From assembly GCA_031002005.1 (NCBI GenBank), contig CM061918.1:62406531-62470530 (forward strand): a stretch of DNA of 64,000 bases, given 5' to 3'. This document shows, in pieces, positions 11,099 to 22,909 of this stretch; the first letter of the stretch is position 1; each line of letters begins with the position of its first letter. Source of the DNA: Vandiemenella viatica. Its lineage: Eukaryota > Arthropoda > Insecta > Orthoptera > Morabidae. The translations under genes and the position numbers were made by a program. Under the pieces are notes generated by a model that saw only the letters and a program-made list of their open reading frames with translations, was not told the DNA's origin and did no database searches.

Positions 11099-11593
11099 CA
11101 GGTTAATATAATCGCAGCGTCCGCTATGATATGTCGGGATACGCTTTGTAATTCTTGATCCAAAACCTTACAGTGAACTGATTGGGTTTTAAGGATTGAT
11201 TATTTATCAAAGCTCATTATTTCATTTCCACTCATGCACCTGATCCCAGCAGCACCTATTCAGATTACCTTTCACTCAGGAACAGGATGGTCAGAATATT
11301 TGGTGGAAACTAGTTTGCAACAATCGCGGGAGCGGAGTGAGGCCGAACGGGCCGGCGGACCGGTTGTAAACAAAACGGGGACAAGTGAGACCACTTTCTC
11401 GACGCAGCTGCCGTCCCCCCGCCGCTATCGACTCTTCTCATTACAACCAAATGTCAACCTCTACTCTGGCGTATGACGACTTCTGGTACTGCTTGCAGAC
11501 AAACCAAGGTGGAGAGTCTAGGAGTGGTGCAGGCACCTCATTGCCCTAGCGGTTGGAAACAGTCACTCAAGGCCAATTAACCAGAAATGATCA
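11099..11593. other. Unassigned stretch with GC-rich patch
   Basis: A GC-rich patch at about 11325-11430 interrupts AT-rich sequence. A 80-codon open frame (11234-11476, plus) is not recognised. Confidence 0.4.
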
Positions 11594-11832
11594 TTTTTTG
11601 CTTGGGCTTTACACCTCGTAGTCAGCGTGATCATTAGAGGCGGGATGGAATGGGGATAAGGAACGGGAAGTAATTCAGCCATTGCATTTTTGAAGGAAGA
11701 ATCCCGGCATTCGCCTGGCGTGATCTGGGGAAACTATGGAAAACCCAAATCTGGATGCCCGGACAGGGAATCGAACCCGCATCCTCCCGAATGCGAGGCC
11801 AAGACGTTAACCGTTCACCCACCACGCTCGGT
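11594..11832 (-). mobile_element. SINE family A, full length
   Basis: A-rich end, tail, body and head ending ACCGAGCGTGG are present on the minus strand. The B-box differs slightly (GGGTTCGATTCC). Several transitions relative to other copies suggest an older insertion. Confidence 0.87.
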
Positions 11833-12326
11833 CAGAAATGAACAACGGCTTGGGGAAGTCACTGTTCTGAAGACACGATAGGATATCCTAAGGCCATGTA
11901 ATCTTTCCAGATTGTACGGTGGATTCTTCTTGCGTCCAATAATTGGAAGTAAAATAGACCGGATGGTTACTGCTCACGCAGGTGTCATCAAAACTGACGT
12001 AGACAGTATGTGATCCGGAGAGAGGAGTGAAGAAGTCTGAATAGGGATCGAAGATTACAGAACTTAAAAATGGAGATGGATCGACTGAAGTTAAACGTTC
12101 CTGAGAATAGTGAAATTAAGTGGAAGGATGCGAGTATTTCTGGTATCGGGAATATAGGTTTACTGACAGGATTATTTTGATGGGGACGGATAGTAAGTGA
12201 ACGTCAACCACGTCAGTACAAGTGTATAAGTCAACGTCACAAGAAGAATATGAGAGTATGTTTTTGAGTGAATGGCTTTACTCTTGATGGCAGAATTTAT
12301 ACTGTCAGCCTCTGCCTCTGCTATTA
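11833..12326. other. Unassigned stretch
   Basis: Nothing recognised. A purine-rich region at 12000-12130 has no long open frame. Confidence 0.4.
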
Positions 12327-12486
12327 GGGGGCATCCACAAATTACGTGAGGTGTTTTTCCGGATTTCTGGACCCCTCCCTCCCCCATGGTGAGATTTCGT
12401 GTGATCTGGCCGGACCCCCCCCCCCTCTGGTGAGATCTGGTTCGTGAGACCCCCCCCCCTAGAAATATCGCCCTGGAAACTTTTGT

Positions 12487-12517
<31 letters not shown>

Positions 12518-12732
12518 AGGTCACACAACTTTTTTGACGAAATACCCTCTTAAAATCGACTTTGCCGCAAATTGTAGACCTTTTAGTTTTGCTCTACTGT
12601 CCCCAAATTTTTCGCAAAATCTCACGTGAGATTTCCGTAGACCCCCCCCCCCTCCCCCATGGTGAGATCTGGTGAGATTTCGCCGGACCCCCCCCTCCCC
12701 TATTTCACCTCACGTAATTTATGCATGCCCCC
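12327..12732. mobile_element. MITE (GGGGGCRTCCATWAATTACGTGAGG family), TTA duplication
   Basis: Starts GGGGGCATCCACAAATTACGTGAGGTG and ends with the inverse CACCTCACGTAATTTATGC...GCCCCC. TTA flanks it at 12324-12326 and 12733-12735. The interior carries inward-facing GGTGAGATYT strings and C-runs plus a central poly-T of about 27. It has no coding capacity. Confidence 0.85.
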
Positions 12733-12775
12733 TTAGCCATATCCTACTAGGGGCAACGCAGCGCCACCGTCTGTT

Positions 12776-12960
12776 TGTCAAACGTGAAACCTATTTTCTG
12801 TGTGTCGTAAGTGTGTGTAATTTATGAGGCGGAAACTGGGGACCGCCCCTGCATTCACTTAGGTGATTACGGGAAACCGCTTAAAAATAATACTCAGGAC
12901 GGCTGGTGCGGCGTATCCGGGATATGAACCTTGGCCCGTTGTGCAGTGTGGTGACGGCTT
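12776..12960. repeat. Composite: one minisatellite unit joined to a tRNA-like SINE
   Basis: Begins with a unit like TGTTTGTCAAACGTGAAACCTATTTTCTGT, the 47-bp minisatellite motif at 38.65-39.1 kb. It then runs into GGCGGAAACTGGGGACCGCCCC...GGGAAACCGC and a degenerate head containing GATATGAACCTTGGCCC. The same order (unit, then GGCGGCGATTGGAGACCGTCCC) occurs at 39410-39535. Confidence 0.6.
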
Positions 12961-13829
12961 CACTGGTGGATGACAAAATAAGTAACATTTATAGTATGTC
13001 TAAATTAAGTTTGTAAAGGTGAAAGAATGTCTCCTCGTGTTTGAAACTGCAATGTGTTATTCAGGGATAAAAAAAGATGGTAATTACTGCACGGAATTTT
13101 TGTCAAGTCAAAAAAATTGACCCCATAAATGTGCTTAGAATGAAATACATATATATGTATATATATACGAAGTAATCACAGTTAATACCAGAAACTACAC
13201 AATAAGAGTATGCACGTAGAAATGTACAGAGAATAAAGTTAAATATCAACGAAATTATTTCACTGCTAAACAGAAAGACTGCAAAGTATACGGTAAAAGT
13301 CAGTCCAACAAGGATGTAAGAAATCACTATGAAAGAAACTCGTCTCTAAAAATGTAAAGCATTGAAGAAAATCAAAGTTAGTAACCAGGAAAGAAGCTGG
13401 ACGAAAATTTTGATCACAAAATAAATTCATAGTCGACCTATATCGAATATAACAGAAAATCTGAAGATAAAACAGAAAAAAGCAGTAAGGTTATTTTAAA
13501 TATCAGATAAATAGAAAATGCAAGGAAGCCAAAGAAAAGTGAATGAAGGAAAAGTGTGAATAAGTAGAGCATGAAATGGTTGTGGGTAAAAGAAATGCGA
13601 CTTATAAAAGGATCAAACAGAACTATGTACATCTTTTCTTCACTTCTACAAACATTATAGATTCTGATAGAAAATCTGCTATGCATACAGAAACTGTGTT
13701 TGTGATGAGGCGTACAAAGTTATTGGTGTAAAAATTAAAAGTAATGTAAAAGATGACCATGACTACAAGCTGGCACTCGATTTCAGGCACAAGGATGTGG
13801 GAATATTTTCTTTGGTAGGTAGGGGGGAG
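12961..13829. other. AT-rich stretch, possibly decayed LINE
   Basis: Purine-rich plus strand with many stops. It lies directly upstream of a LINE B tail, but no motif could be identified. Confidence 0.35.
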
Positions 13830-14010
13830 GTGGGGTCAAAGATTGAAATAAGTTGCCAAGAGAATTGATGAATAATTTACCAAAAACGTTGAAAGAATTT
13901 AAAGTTGAAAGTTGCGGAGGACAAAAGTATGTGGGGGCAGGAAAGGATGAAAAATGGGTGTGTATGAAAATTGCCACCGGAGCGTGCGTTCCATCGCAAT
14001 TAAATTGAAT
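13830..14010 (+). pseudogene. 3' end of LINE family B (ORF2 tail and 3' UTR)
   Basis: The text encodes, with one stop, NKLPRELMNNLPKTLKEFK and runs into a 3' region containing AAATTGCCACCGGAGCG. The minus strand at 53.9-54.0 kb has the same peptide (WNELPRGIMNNLP) and the same 3' string. This is therefore a 5'-truncated, decayed copy of that non-LTR retrotransposon. Confidence 0.7.
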
Positions 14011-14299
14011 TATGTGCTGAATAACACAGCTCTGTAAACAGAAGATGATGTTAATACTGGTGACGTACGAGATTCTGGACTCACCTCCTAAAGATCTGTA
14101 CTCAATAGGCAATAGGAATTGATGAGATTGGCAACTAGTGAACTCTGCAGGTGAAGAACAAATTGGAAGCTTATTCAAATTGATATATAAAAGTTAAAAA
14201 GCATGACGGATTTAAATGGATTTTTAAAAAAGTACCATCGTCCATTTTCGAAGAAAGCTGGCAAACGTGAAAACTGATATTACTCTATAGGGTAATATA

Positions 14300-14700
14300 C
14301 AGAAGATTGAAAAAGTGGAAAGGCAATCTTGGTGGTAAGGTTAGTATTGGAAGGAATAATTAAGAAAAACAAAGTTATTTTTACTGTATTTCTCATATTA
14401 AAAGAAGGCTTTTTATAACATTATTTGGGAAAAGATGTTAAAACTTTAAAGAAGTCGCAGCAAAATAAAGAGATACCAGGATAATTTATAATCTGTTTAG
14501 AAATTACGTGGCTGCAATAAAATACAAAAGAAAATCAAAAGTGAAATAAGATTTTGATTTTTACGTAAGTGTCCAATAAGAAACAATCAGCATGCTGCAA
14601 TTTGCAGATGACATTGTTCTACTAGCAGGTAATAGTGGGTACACTGAGAACTTAATTATAGAATAATACAAAGAGAATAAGACGAATAACATTGTAAGAA
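14300..14700 (+). pseudogene. LINE family A reverse transcriptase fragment
   Basis: Across frameshifts one can read pieces of the fingers-palm region (KAFYNIIWEKMLKTL) and then ISMLQFADDIVLLAG. The latter is the reverse-transcriptase catalytic box, with FADD holding the two metal-binding aspartates. The style matches LINEs whose C-terminus reads EMWCYRRMLKI, as at 22.1 kb. Many stops and shifts show it is dead. Confidence 0.7.
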
Positions 14701-16372
14701 AACTTAAAACTATCTGCATATATTTTACAACACTCGCAAGTTCTCCGGTAATTAAGACAATCACGAATCTGTTTTTGAAACTTCTTACTTAGCTGCGATA
14801 TTTCGAAGAGATCCCTGTACCAGGTGTGTCACACCACCATAAGAACACAAGGTATGGAAGCTAACCAATTAGTACGGATACAACAAAACACAGCAATTCA
14901 CATGAGGTATTAGAAGAGTTTAACTGCTTCTATACCTTGGGGATCTTGCTTGCTAAAGGGAATAAACACTTTGTGATCTAGTTGCCATGAAACATTATCA
15001 GCAATTTATACGTCTCGTGACTATCCAGAAGTAAACTGTTATTTTTTTTACAAGTACGACACCTCGTAATCATTTATCTTTTAATATTGTTATCACAAAA
15101 AAATCATAGATAATCCCTAAAAGAACAACTTTAGTATTTAAACAATAAATGTAAAAGTACTCTGAGAATGCATTTCTGTACGAGGACGCGAAATAGTTAT
15201 ACTGGACTTAGCGCGACAGATCAAACTGAAATGAGCAAAACTGGTTCACCGTTTAGCGTAAAGGGAAGGTTCTCAATTCCGGAAGCTAAAATTTTGAACG
15301 CAGAGAAGTCCTTTGCTTTATTACTCGGAGAAACGAAACAGAAAAAATTATCTTCCATGTTTTACTGTTAGCAGATATCCTGAAATTGGATTGGATATGA
15401 ACAAACCTAGTACTGGTATTAACGTTTGATGGCGTTAGCAAAATCAGTTACAAGATATATTATTACTATTTTTTTGTTCGGACTTTAACCTCCATGGAAG
15501 GGACCGTCGTGGTATTAATTAGTGGTTATTTGAGGAAAGTGATCCGGGGCTCGAGTTCTGTCTGCTGATGCAGTTGAAGCAGTGTAAGTGGACCTGGCTT
15601 GCGAGCCTTTCTCGGCTGAAAGCCGGTCATCGAAAGTAAAATATTAACCGACTGGTCAAGGTCTGCACTGCCTCGCTCTGCAAATAGCAGGACACTGTCC
15701 AGTGCAACGCATAATCAGCTACACAGAAACACTTCACAAAAGTCCGCAAAGTTTCTTCTTATAAAGGCGTTACTGTAGTCTAATTTTTTCTTTTTCACTA
15801 TTTCTGAGTATCAAGAATGCCGAAAAAATTACCAGAGCAAATTTTTTTCCGAACATGTCTGAAAGAACACGTTCGATGGGCCGCCGTACACAATGGATCG
15901 CTAGGTATAATACTTTTTTATTGTTATTATTTCGGCAGATGTTTTTTGTTCGTGGATGGCGTGGGATCCATTAGAACATTTGACCGGGATTATCGCAAAA
16001 CGTCTTTTATGCGCGGTGCAGTACCTAACGGGAGAACGAACAAATGAAATCAGTATTACTAGCCACGAAAAGTTTCTTCTATTATTTCAGAACAACTAGT
16101 ACTAGAATATCTTACCACCTGATTTCATTCTATACTTTTTTTTAACACAAATAAATTGAAAAATAAGATAATTTTGCATCACCGTAATTTAAATCGTGAT
16201 TAAGCGGCGCCAAGCTATTGGAATTCACTTCCTTTGGAAGATTTTGCAATACTAACATTAAAAAAAAATGGTTAAGGACGCTGGTAATCTGCTAATAACG
16301 GTTCGATTGGTTACAAATCTAATAAGAACGGAGGGTATTTCTTTAGCTCCCTGAAATCTCACTAAGCTTACT
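14701..16372. other. Unassigned stretch
   Basis: No convincing gene. A GC-richer patch at about 15530-15720 with GGGGCTCGAGTTC resembles a decayed tRNA-like B-box and may be an old SINE. Open frames at 15168-15371 and 15817-16047 (plus) are not recognised. Confidence 0.4.
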
Positions 16373-16582
16373 TTGTTTTTTACGCCTCGTCGGCGGCTAA
16401 GATCATTAGAGGCGGGATGGGACTGGGGACAAGGAACGAGAAGGAATTCGGCCATGGCTTTTCTGAAGGAAGCATCCCGGAATTCACCTGAGGGATTTGG
16501 GGAAACCATGGAAAACCCAAATCTGGAAACCCGGACGGGGATTCGAACCGGCGTCCTCCCGAATGCGAGGCCAGAACGTTCA
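16373..16582 (-). mobile_element. SINE family A, head truncated
   Basis: Tail, body and B-box (GGTTCGAATCC) are present on the minus strand. The copy ends at CCAGAACGTTCAC, missing the outer part of the tRNA-like head. Confidence 0.83.
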
Positions 16583-17334
16583 CTAAGCAAACACATTGAA
16601 CTTCAAATGTAGCCACAATACTTCATTAAAGTTTTTGATGCTATTTGTCGGAGTCAGTTAGAGGATCCTTCTCGTAAGCAAATGTAATTACTTGGTTGTT
16701 ACTCCCAGAAGAAAGTGCTTCACGAATTGTGCACGTTTTAATAGTTCAGCCCCAGGTACTGTTTCAGATAACCGGAATAAGGATTTTATATAATTGCCTT
16801 CGCAAATGTGGTACCAACATATCGAATCTGAAACTCATTTTATCAAAATTCTTTGACAACTCTCCTACATTGACTTGAATGACGCGACCAGTAGACAGGA
16901 CTTTGAAATACTAAATGAAAATGATAACTCGATTTCGACATCATAGACTCATTCAAGTTTAGTATGCTACCATTTCATTTTCTCCACATGCCCAACTCTT
17001 TCTTCTGACATGACTGTTGTTAAGTGTAATGTGTCATTTGTGTTCCGAAGGAATGAAGATGGAAAATGCGGTTCACACAGATGCCTGCTCATCCGAAACG
17101 TATCATGAACACAGCCAAGTTTTACTTCCCCATGCGATGAACGATTTATCATCGACAGTGTGGTATTCCCTCAATCCACACTAACTGCGTTGAGCCCTTT
17201 ACCAATCCTCTACCATGTAGGTTCCCAACCTGGGGAGCGAAGATATTTCGTGGGAGAGGTGGGGTATGGGAAGAGACGCGGAGTGCAAGGTAGGTTCTTT
17301 GCCCTTGTGGATGAGCCCTAGCTCTACACCGTCG
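16583..17334. other. Unassigned stretch
   Basis: Nothing recognised by eye. No splice-flanked open frame. Confidence 0.4.
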
Positions 17335-17425
17335 CAACTTGTAAGGGATATGAAGAGATGGAGAGGTTAGCACAAGATGTGGAGGGATGAAGGATTGCAC
17401 CAAAACAGTCGCAAGCCTGATGACA
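17335..17425 (+). pseudogene. 3' end of LINE family A
   Basis: Aligns with 22525-22615: GTAAGGGATATGAAGAGATGGAGAGGTTAGCA..., then GATGGAGGACTGCAT-like text and a CGAAAGNNTGACGACA-like end. It is a very short 5'-truncated insertion or remnant. Confidence 0.6.
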
Positions 17426-18294
17426 GCAGGGAAAAAATTCATGTACTTGCGCGGCTGCTGTAAAGTTTATAGCGAATGCAATCACTTGTTGCCCACTAAT
17501 CACGTCGCTGTAAAATAGCGCCAAAGTATTTGTGTTGTAATGGCAAAAAGTGCGAGTTGCCACTTACAGTGTGTCATTACGGGAGGCGACCAATTACCCA
17601 CTGCTAGACTATCCTGCCGCAGCCATTATGAGACATTAAGTTGTATCTCGTACACGGTTTTAATAAGCACCTTCCCCTCATTTGCTTCTCCCATCTAAGG
17701 ACTGTTGCACTTACGTCAATAGTAACGTCCCCTTTCCGCAAACCAAACACTTTGACATCAGAAAACTACGGGGACACGAGTTATGACACTTTTACGTGTT
17801 CCATGATATAACGGTGACATATTTCTCAATTTTGTTTGCCATAAACTAAGAGGCCGTTAAACTCCATCACACCGACAGTTGTTTTCTTACTTGCTGCTGG
17901 TCGGGAATAACTTTCCCTCTCTGTGGATCATTACTGTGACCCTTCCCTGTGTAAGCTTTCATGGCATATTCGTGTGCTGCAAATTTACTTCTTTAAAAAA
18001 CATAAGTATACTAAACGCCACATTCCTAATTGCTATCGCGCTGGCTTCGTCGGGCAAGAATCATTACGGAACAGCAGGTAGCAATACGTAACATGAGGTT
18101 TTAGTCAAAGATCACAAACTCCAAAAAGCATTTTCTTTTTAAAAGAAAAAAAAATCCTTACTCGTTACCCACCTCTTCGGTAGTTGTGACCTAGATGCTA
18201 CGCAGAGCGTAACATGGTTCGAACCCCGATGGCGATATTTTTTAAAAAGTATTCTAGTACTACTCCAACAGACTGAGGTTATGGTTAAATGTAT
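17426..18294. other. Unassigned stretch with possible tRNA-like scrap
   Basis: At 18165-18235 a segment ending TGGTTCGAACCCCGATGGC has B-box form and could be a SINE head. Nothing else was seen. Confidence 0.4.
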
Positions 18295-18535
18295 TGTTTT
18301 TTTTAATCTACTTAACGTCTCTTAACAGCGAGGTCTTTAGAGACGGGAAAGGATGGGGGGCAAGGAATGGGAAGGAATTCGGCCATGGCCTATTTAAAGG
18401 AAGCATACCGGCATTTGCCTGGAGTGATTTGGGAAACCGTGGAAAACCCATATCTGGATTCCCAGACGGGGATTCAAACCAGCGTTCTCCCGAATGCGAG
18501 GCCAGAACGCTAACCGTTACACCACCACGCTCGGT
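18295..18535 (-). mobile_element. SINE family A, variant-tail subfamily
   Basis: The head and body are family A, but the tail reads CTAAAGACCTCGCTGTTAAGAGACGTTAAG on minus in place of the usual GTCGACGAGGCGTAAAGCC. The same tail is found in the plus-strand copy at 49612-49855, so it defines a subfamily. Confidence 0.87.
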
Positions 18536-19189
18536 GTAGGGTTAAATGTATGAAAATATCAAACAAGTATAGTTAACGGTTATAAAGCGTTTCGTTCATC
18601 AGAACTAGTTCAAATTCGTACTCCAATACCTTAGTAGAAAGAAACCTTAAACAAAATTGTATCGCATTAAAAATACTAAATGTATATGAATTTGTGTGTA
18701 TATAGTTTTTCTAATGGTTTTATAGTTTTATTTACTTCTCATATTTTCGATTGTATCACTAGTTGGAGCTGTCAAAAATAAGTTAAACAATAAAAAAGGA
18801 GGTGGTAGTGGTGGTGTACGATTCCTAATCAGAGATTGTGTTCCGAAGTCCAGAATTAAATCCGAAACCTCTCACGAAATCCATACGGAGTGAGTGCCTA
18901 TAATGCTGATTATAGTGATTCGTCAGTCGGATGGGGATTTAAAACTTGGCTCCCACTATGTGTCTTCCTGAAAAAACAGTGCTTAAAGCGGTGGGGTCTT
19001 TCCTCTCAAAACCAAGTAAGCTATAATCTGAATGACCATCTTGCGAAAGTGTTACGAGTTCTTGCAGTAAAACACAAACGAATTATATCTCACTGATCGC
19101 CTGCGTGCTCTCTATTTTGTCACCCGTCGTGAAGATCCAGATACCGAACCCCGTATGAGTAGATGAGAGACCTGTTTTCTGTGAAGTAC
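18536..19189. other. Unassigned stretch
   Basis: 18795-18900 shares a loose pattern with 22728-22850 (GTGGKGKACSATTCCTAATC-like text, then GAATTAAATCCGAAA) and may be an old SINE. Nothing else was recognised. Confidence 0.35.
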
Positions 19190-19275
19190 CCACTTCCGGT
19201 CACGTGACACAAAATGGCCGCCTCCATTCCCCTTTTTCCCCTACCCTCGTGACGTCACATCCGGTTGGCATGGTA
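19190..19275. promoter_or_regulatory. Cluster of promoter-type motifs (ETS, E-box, YY1-like, CRE)
   Basis: Within 86 bp lie CACTTCCGG (ETS/GABP type), GTCACGTGAC (palindromic E-box), AAAATGGCCGCC (YY1-like), GTGACGTCAC (CRE) and CATCCGG (ETS-like). This combination is characteristic of TATA-less promoters in animals. No convincing gene starts nearby, so it could be the promoter of an unseen transcript, an intronic regulatory element or a transposon-derived promoter. Confidence 0.45.
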
Positions 19276-19894
19276 TGGATTTTTTTTATGGAATGTTAAA
19301 CTTATCGTCACCGCTGGAGAGCTTTACTTTGTGTATGACAAGTAAGCAAGTATATTCTGTGGTTGGCAGGGACTGCACGTCAAAAGGTGCGTCCAAACGA
19401 AAACAGCGGTTTATTTAAATTCCAACATGTGATCAACAGGAAGATAGGAATTTAATGTATTACCATTGCATTAATAGAAGCTTTCATACTGATTTGTCAG
19501 ATCGCAGAGGTGTCATCTGTCACACAGAGAGACACATTATGCGGAAATGACCTGAGGGGACACGAATCTGGCAAAGTTTCCTGAGACCCACGAGCCGTCG
19601 AGTATGGGGGACATCCTTTGTCCAGTCAACTTTCTAACGGGTGACCTTGAGGCGCATCTGCTGACTGTCTTGAATACGCTCTCATGATGACCTCTTACGC
19701 CGAATAATTGGATACCGATACCACAACTTGCTGCGAGGTCTTAAAAATCGACACAAGTCAGAACAACACGAGATCTACTCTCTTTGGAGGGACTCCGTGA
19801 GTCGGCTGATAGATGGAGCATGTCCACAATTTAAAATAAAATAAAAATGCGTACTTCCAGTTATTTCTAATCTTATATATATATAAAATAGACG
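19276..19894. other. Unassigned stretch downstream of the motif cluster
   Basis: No clear ORF. One frame near 19370-19520 shows Cys and His residues loosely recalling a THAP zinc finger but is broken by stops. Confidence 0.35.
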
Positions 19895-20940
19895 TGTTTT
19901 TCACTATATTTCACTTTTCAGCCACCAATACACAGCACAGATCATTGGTGTTTGTATGAGGAGGTAGCATGGAGTTTCCTATCGTGTACAACGTTGGCCG
20001 AATGCCGATAGCTGTGGGGATGTGGGAGATATGATGATTAAAGTTGGTCAATGCAGGGCGTTTTCATATTTCGACCAAAAATTAGTGTCTCCTTATACTT
20101 CTCTTTCCTGCCACAAATACATAGGATAGACCATTGATGTTTGTGTGTGGTAGTAGCAGTGAATCTCCCATCGTGCGCTGTGGGGGTGTGGGAGATATGG
20201 TGGTTGAAAGTGGTCAACCTGCGCCACTTTCATATTTCTGCCAAAGACGTATGTGTCTTGGTGTATCACTTTTCAGCGAAAACTATCTAGCGCAGATCAC
20301 TGACGTTTGTGTGTGGTAGTAAGACAGTCACCTTTCGATCACAACGTTGGCCGAATTTCAGTAACTGTGGGAGTGTAGGAGATATGGTGGTTGAAAGTGG
20401 TCGATCAAGGATATTTTCGTATTTCGACCAAAGACATGTGTATCCGCATATGTCACTTTTCTGCCCCTACTAAATAGCATAGACCATTGATTTTTGTGTG
20501 TGGTAGTAGTATCGTTTCTCCTGTCGTGCACTATGGTTGTCAGATGTCGGTAGCTATGGGGGTGTGGGAGATATGGGGGTTGAAAGTGGTCGACCTGCTG
20601 CACTTTCACATTTCTACCATAAAACGTATGTGTCCCTGTGTATAACTTTTCAGCCAAAACTATGTAGCGCAGATCACTGGTCTTCGTGTGTGGCAGTAGT
20701 ACAGAGTCAGTCATCGATCACAACGTTGGCCGAATTTCGGTAACTGTGGGAGTATGGGAGATATGTTGGTTGAAAGTGGTCTATCAAGGATATTTTCGTA
20801 CTTCGACCAAAGACACGTGTGTCCGTAAATTTTACTTTGCTGCCTGAACTACATTGCGTAGATGAATGGCGTTTGTGTGTGGTAATAGCATCGAGTCTCC
20901 CATCGTGCACCATGGTGGTTAGATGTCGGTAGCTGTGAAT
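19895..20940 (+). repeat. Tandem array with two-monomer higher-order structure
   Basis: About 5.5 monomers of 167-190 bp, each with GTGTGGKAGTAG, a GGGAGATATG core (20023, 20190, about 20377, 20566, 20756) and a TTTCNACCAAA string. Monomers alternate. Type A has CGATCAAGGATATTTTCGTA and CAACGTTGGCCGAATTTC. Type B has CGACCTGCTGCACTTTC and CATCGTGCAC. The A-to-A and B-to-B spacings are 379 and 376 bp, so the true period is a dimer. The array runs straight into a Helitron-type 3' end at 20984. Confidence 0.88.
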
Positions 20941-20956
20941 ACAAATTCCTTACAAA

Positions 20957-20984
20957 CACGAACGAAGTCGTGGGTACCAGCTAG
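20957..20984 (+). mobile_element. Helitron 3' terminus
   Basis: A short hairpin (CACG-AACGAAGT-CGTG) is followed by GGTACCAGCTAG and then T, the canonical hairpin-plus-CTAG end of Helitrons. The tandem array just upstream would be its subterminal part. No 5' end was identified. Confidence 0.6.
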
Positions 20985-21863
20985 TAAATAGAGTTATCTT
21001 TTTTTTTTATTTATCTGTCATGTGTTACCAAAAACATAGCGGGATATGAGCTGTGGCTGTTATGTTCGTTTGGACCAAGTTCTCGTTTCCTGCTGACTTC
21101 TCCAGTTCCCTTAATGTATCTGCCATAACCATCCACAAGGTGATTTTCAAAATGATATTCAATATATGCTGATTACGGAAACGATCGGATCTAGTTCAAG
21201 TTTATATTCACATTAAAAAATTCAGATTGATTGTGAATTTTTTTCTTGAATGTGTCCAAGTTTCATTCCCACGAAGGGGTTCCGTTGTAGGTAACACCTT
21301 TTAGAATTTAAGCTGCTTACTTTCGTGATTTTATTTATAGTGCTCCACAATTGCTGCTGTAAGTGAAATCACTGTTTCGTCGATATGTGGCATCGTAGTC
21401 TAAATGCCTGAAGTGAGACCCAACTCAATCATTCTCTCTTCAGTTAAAAAGAGGCCAAAATGGAACCAGATGGACTACAGACGCTCCATATGCTTCAACT
21501 GAGAAGGAAGGTGTCACGTGACTGCCTCATCCAACAGGAATACTTGCGTGAATTTACCCCATCTCAATGAAAAATTAATTATACCAGATGAAAAATAATA
21601 AAATATGAAGCTGTCTTGTTAAAATACCAATTAGTATGTGCCTTAAAGTAGCCCACCAGCTAATAAATAGAATTAGCTGTAGATGGAGGTGCTAATTTAG
21701 ACTTATCACCTAATTTGTACGAAATCAGTCTCATGACCAAGCCATCTTATATTTAAAAACATTACTACCGCGTGAATCAAATAAAACAAGCATTTTCAAC
21801 AAAATATACATTTCTAGTAATACGTGTACATTCAGTCCGATGGGACAGCGCATAACATTCTAT
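20985..21863. other. Unassigned stretch
   Basis: AT-rich, nothing recognised. Confidence 0.4.
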
Positions 21864-22030
21864 TCTGACATTCTGGAGGCTGTGTATTCGATGCCGGGCA
21901 ATCCAGAATTCGGTTTTTCACTATTTTTCAAAATGATTCTAGACGAATGTCGGCATGATTCCACGAAAAGGTCACGGATTCATTTCTACCCAGTTCCTCT
22001 CGCGACTATACTAACATTTGCCCTCAGAAT
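21864..22030 (+). mobile_element. Degenerate SINE of family A type
   Basis: Reads CATTCTGGAGGC...TTCGATGCCGGGCAATCCAGAATTCGGTTTTTC, in the same order as the family A head and body but with many differences. The tail is unclear. Confidence 0.5.
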
Positions 22031-22079
22031 ATCTTCAGCGTTGAAAATAAACTGTTCTAAGCAAAATTACAACCGATGA

Positions 22080-22625
22080 CCGGAACAGGAATGATGTTAA
22101 AAGCAGAATAGCACTAGCAAAAAGAGCCTTCATGAAAAAGAGAAATCTTTTAGTTTCAAACATTGACCTAGGAATTAGAAAGAACTTTTTAAAACTCTAT
22201 GTGTGGAATACAGCACTTTATGGTAGCGAAACATGGACATTAGGATTACCAGAAAGAAAGAAAATTGAAGCATTTGAAATGTGGTGCTACAGAAGAATGC
22301 TGAAAATTAGGTGGACAGACAAAGTAAGAAATGAACGAGTTTTGGAAATGATGGGTGAGGAAAGAAGTTTGTGGAAGAAGCTTACAGAAAGACGAGCCAG
22401 GCTGGTAGGTCATATTTTGAGACATGCTGGATTTGTTAATTTGTTAATGGAGGGAATAGTTGAAGGTACGAACTGTGGACGAAGACTGAGATTAGAATAT
22501 ATGAAGCAGATAATTGAGGACGTGGGCTGTAAGGGGTATGTAGAAATGCAGAGGTTAGCATAAGATAGGAAGAGATGGAGGACTGCATCAAACCACTCGA
22601 AAGATTGACGACAATGTAAATTTCT
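22080..22625 (+). pseudogene. LINE family A ORF2, C-terminal part and 3' end
   Basis: This is the end of a non-LTR retrotransposon polyprotein that would reverse-transcribe its own RNA at the target site. A frame open from before 22132 to 22563 encodes, in order, DRNDVKSRIALAKRAF, ALYGSETWTLG, FEMWCYRRMLKIRWTD, RARLVGHILRHAG and a final MQRLA. This is the post-RT C-terminal block common in RTE-like and related LINEs. Stop TAA at 22561-22563 is followed by a short 3' UTR (GACTGCATCAAACCACTCGAAAG). Endonuclease and RT domains are missing by 5' truncation. Other copies or scraps lie at 6.24, 14.3, 17.3, 26.5 and 40.7 kb. Confidence 0.85.
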
Positions 22626-22689
22626 AGAGTCTTTATATCCGACATCACTTGTATATCTACGCAAGCTTAGCGGATTCATCTGCCAGTGG

Positions 22690-22850
22690 TGAAAGAAGTT
22701 ATCATAGTTCGAGGTTTGAACCGGCAAGGTGGAGGTGTGGGGGTGCACCATTCCTATCACCAGATTCAGTGGCACAGCACCTAGATTGAATCCAGAAATT
22801 GCTGCCATACTGTTGATGACTGCACCGTTGAATACGGAATTAAACCTTGG
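22690..22850 (+). repeat. Possible old tRNA-like SINE
   Basis: Contains AGGTTTGAACCGGCAAGG (B-box-like), then GTGCACCATTCCTATCACC and a region resembling 18795-18900. No clear ends. Confidence 0.35.
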
Positions 22851-22909
22851 TGGATATTTTTGTCATTTGGAAGAGTAGGCCGAGTTTCATTCTTAACGTT
22901 TTCCATCCA

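Noticed and set aside
19370..19700. THAP-type zinc finger downstream of the promoter-like cluster
   Set aside because: Only scattered Cys/His residues in one stop-broken frame; spacing and hydrophobic core do not clearly fit.
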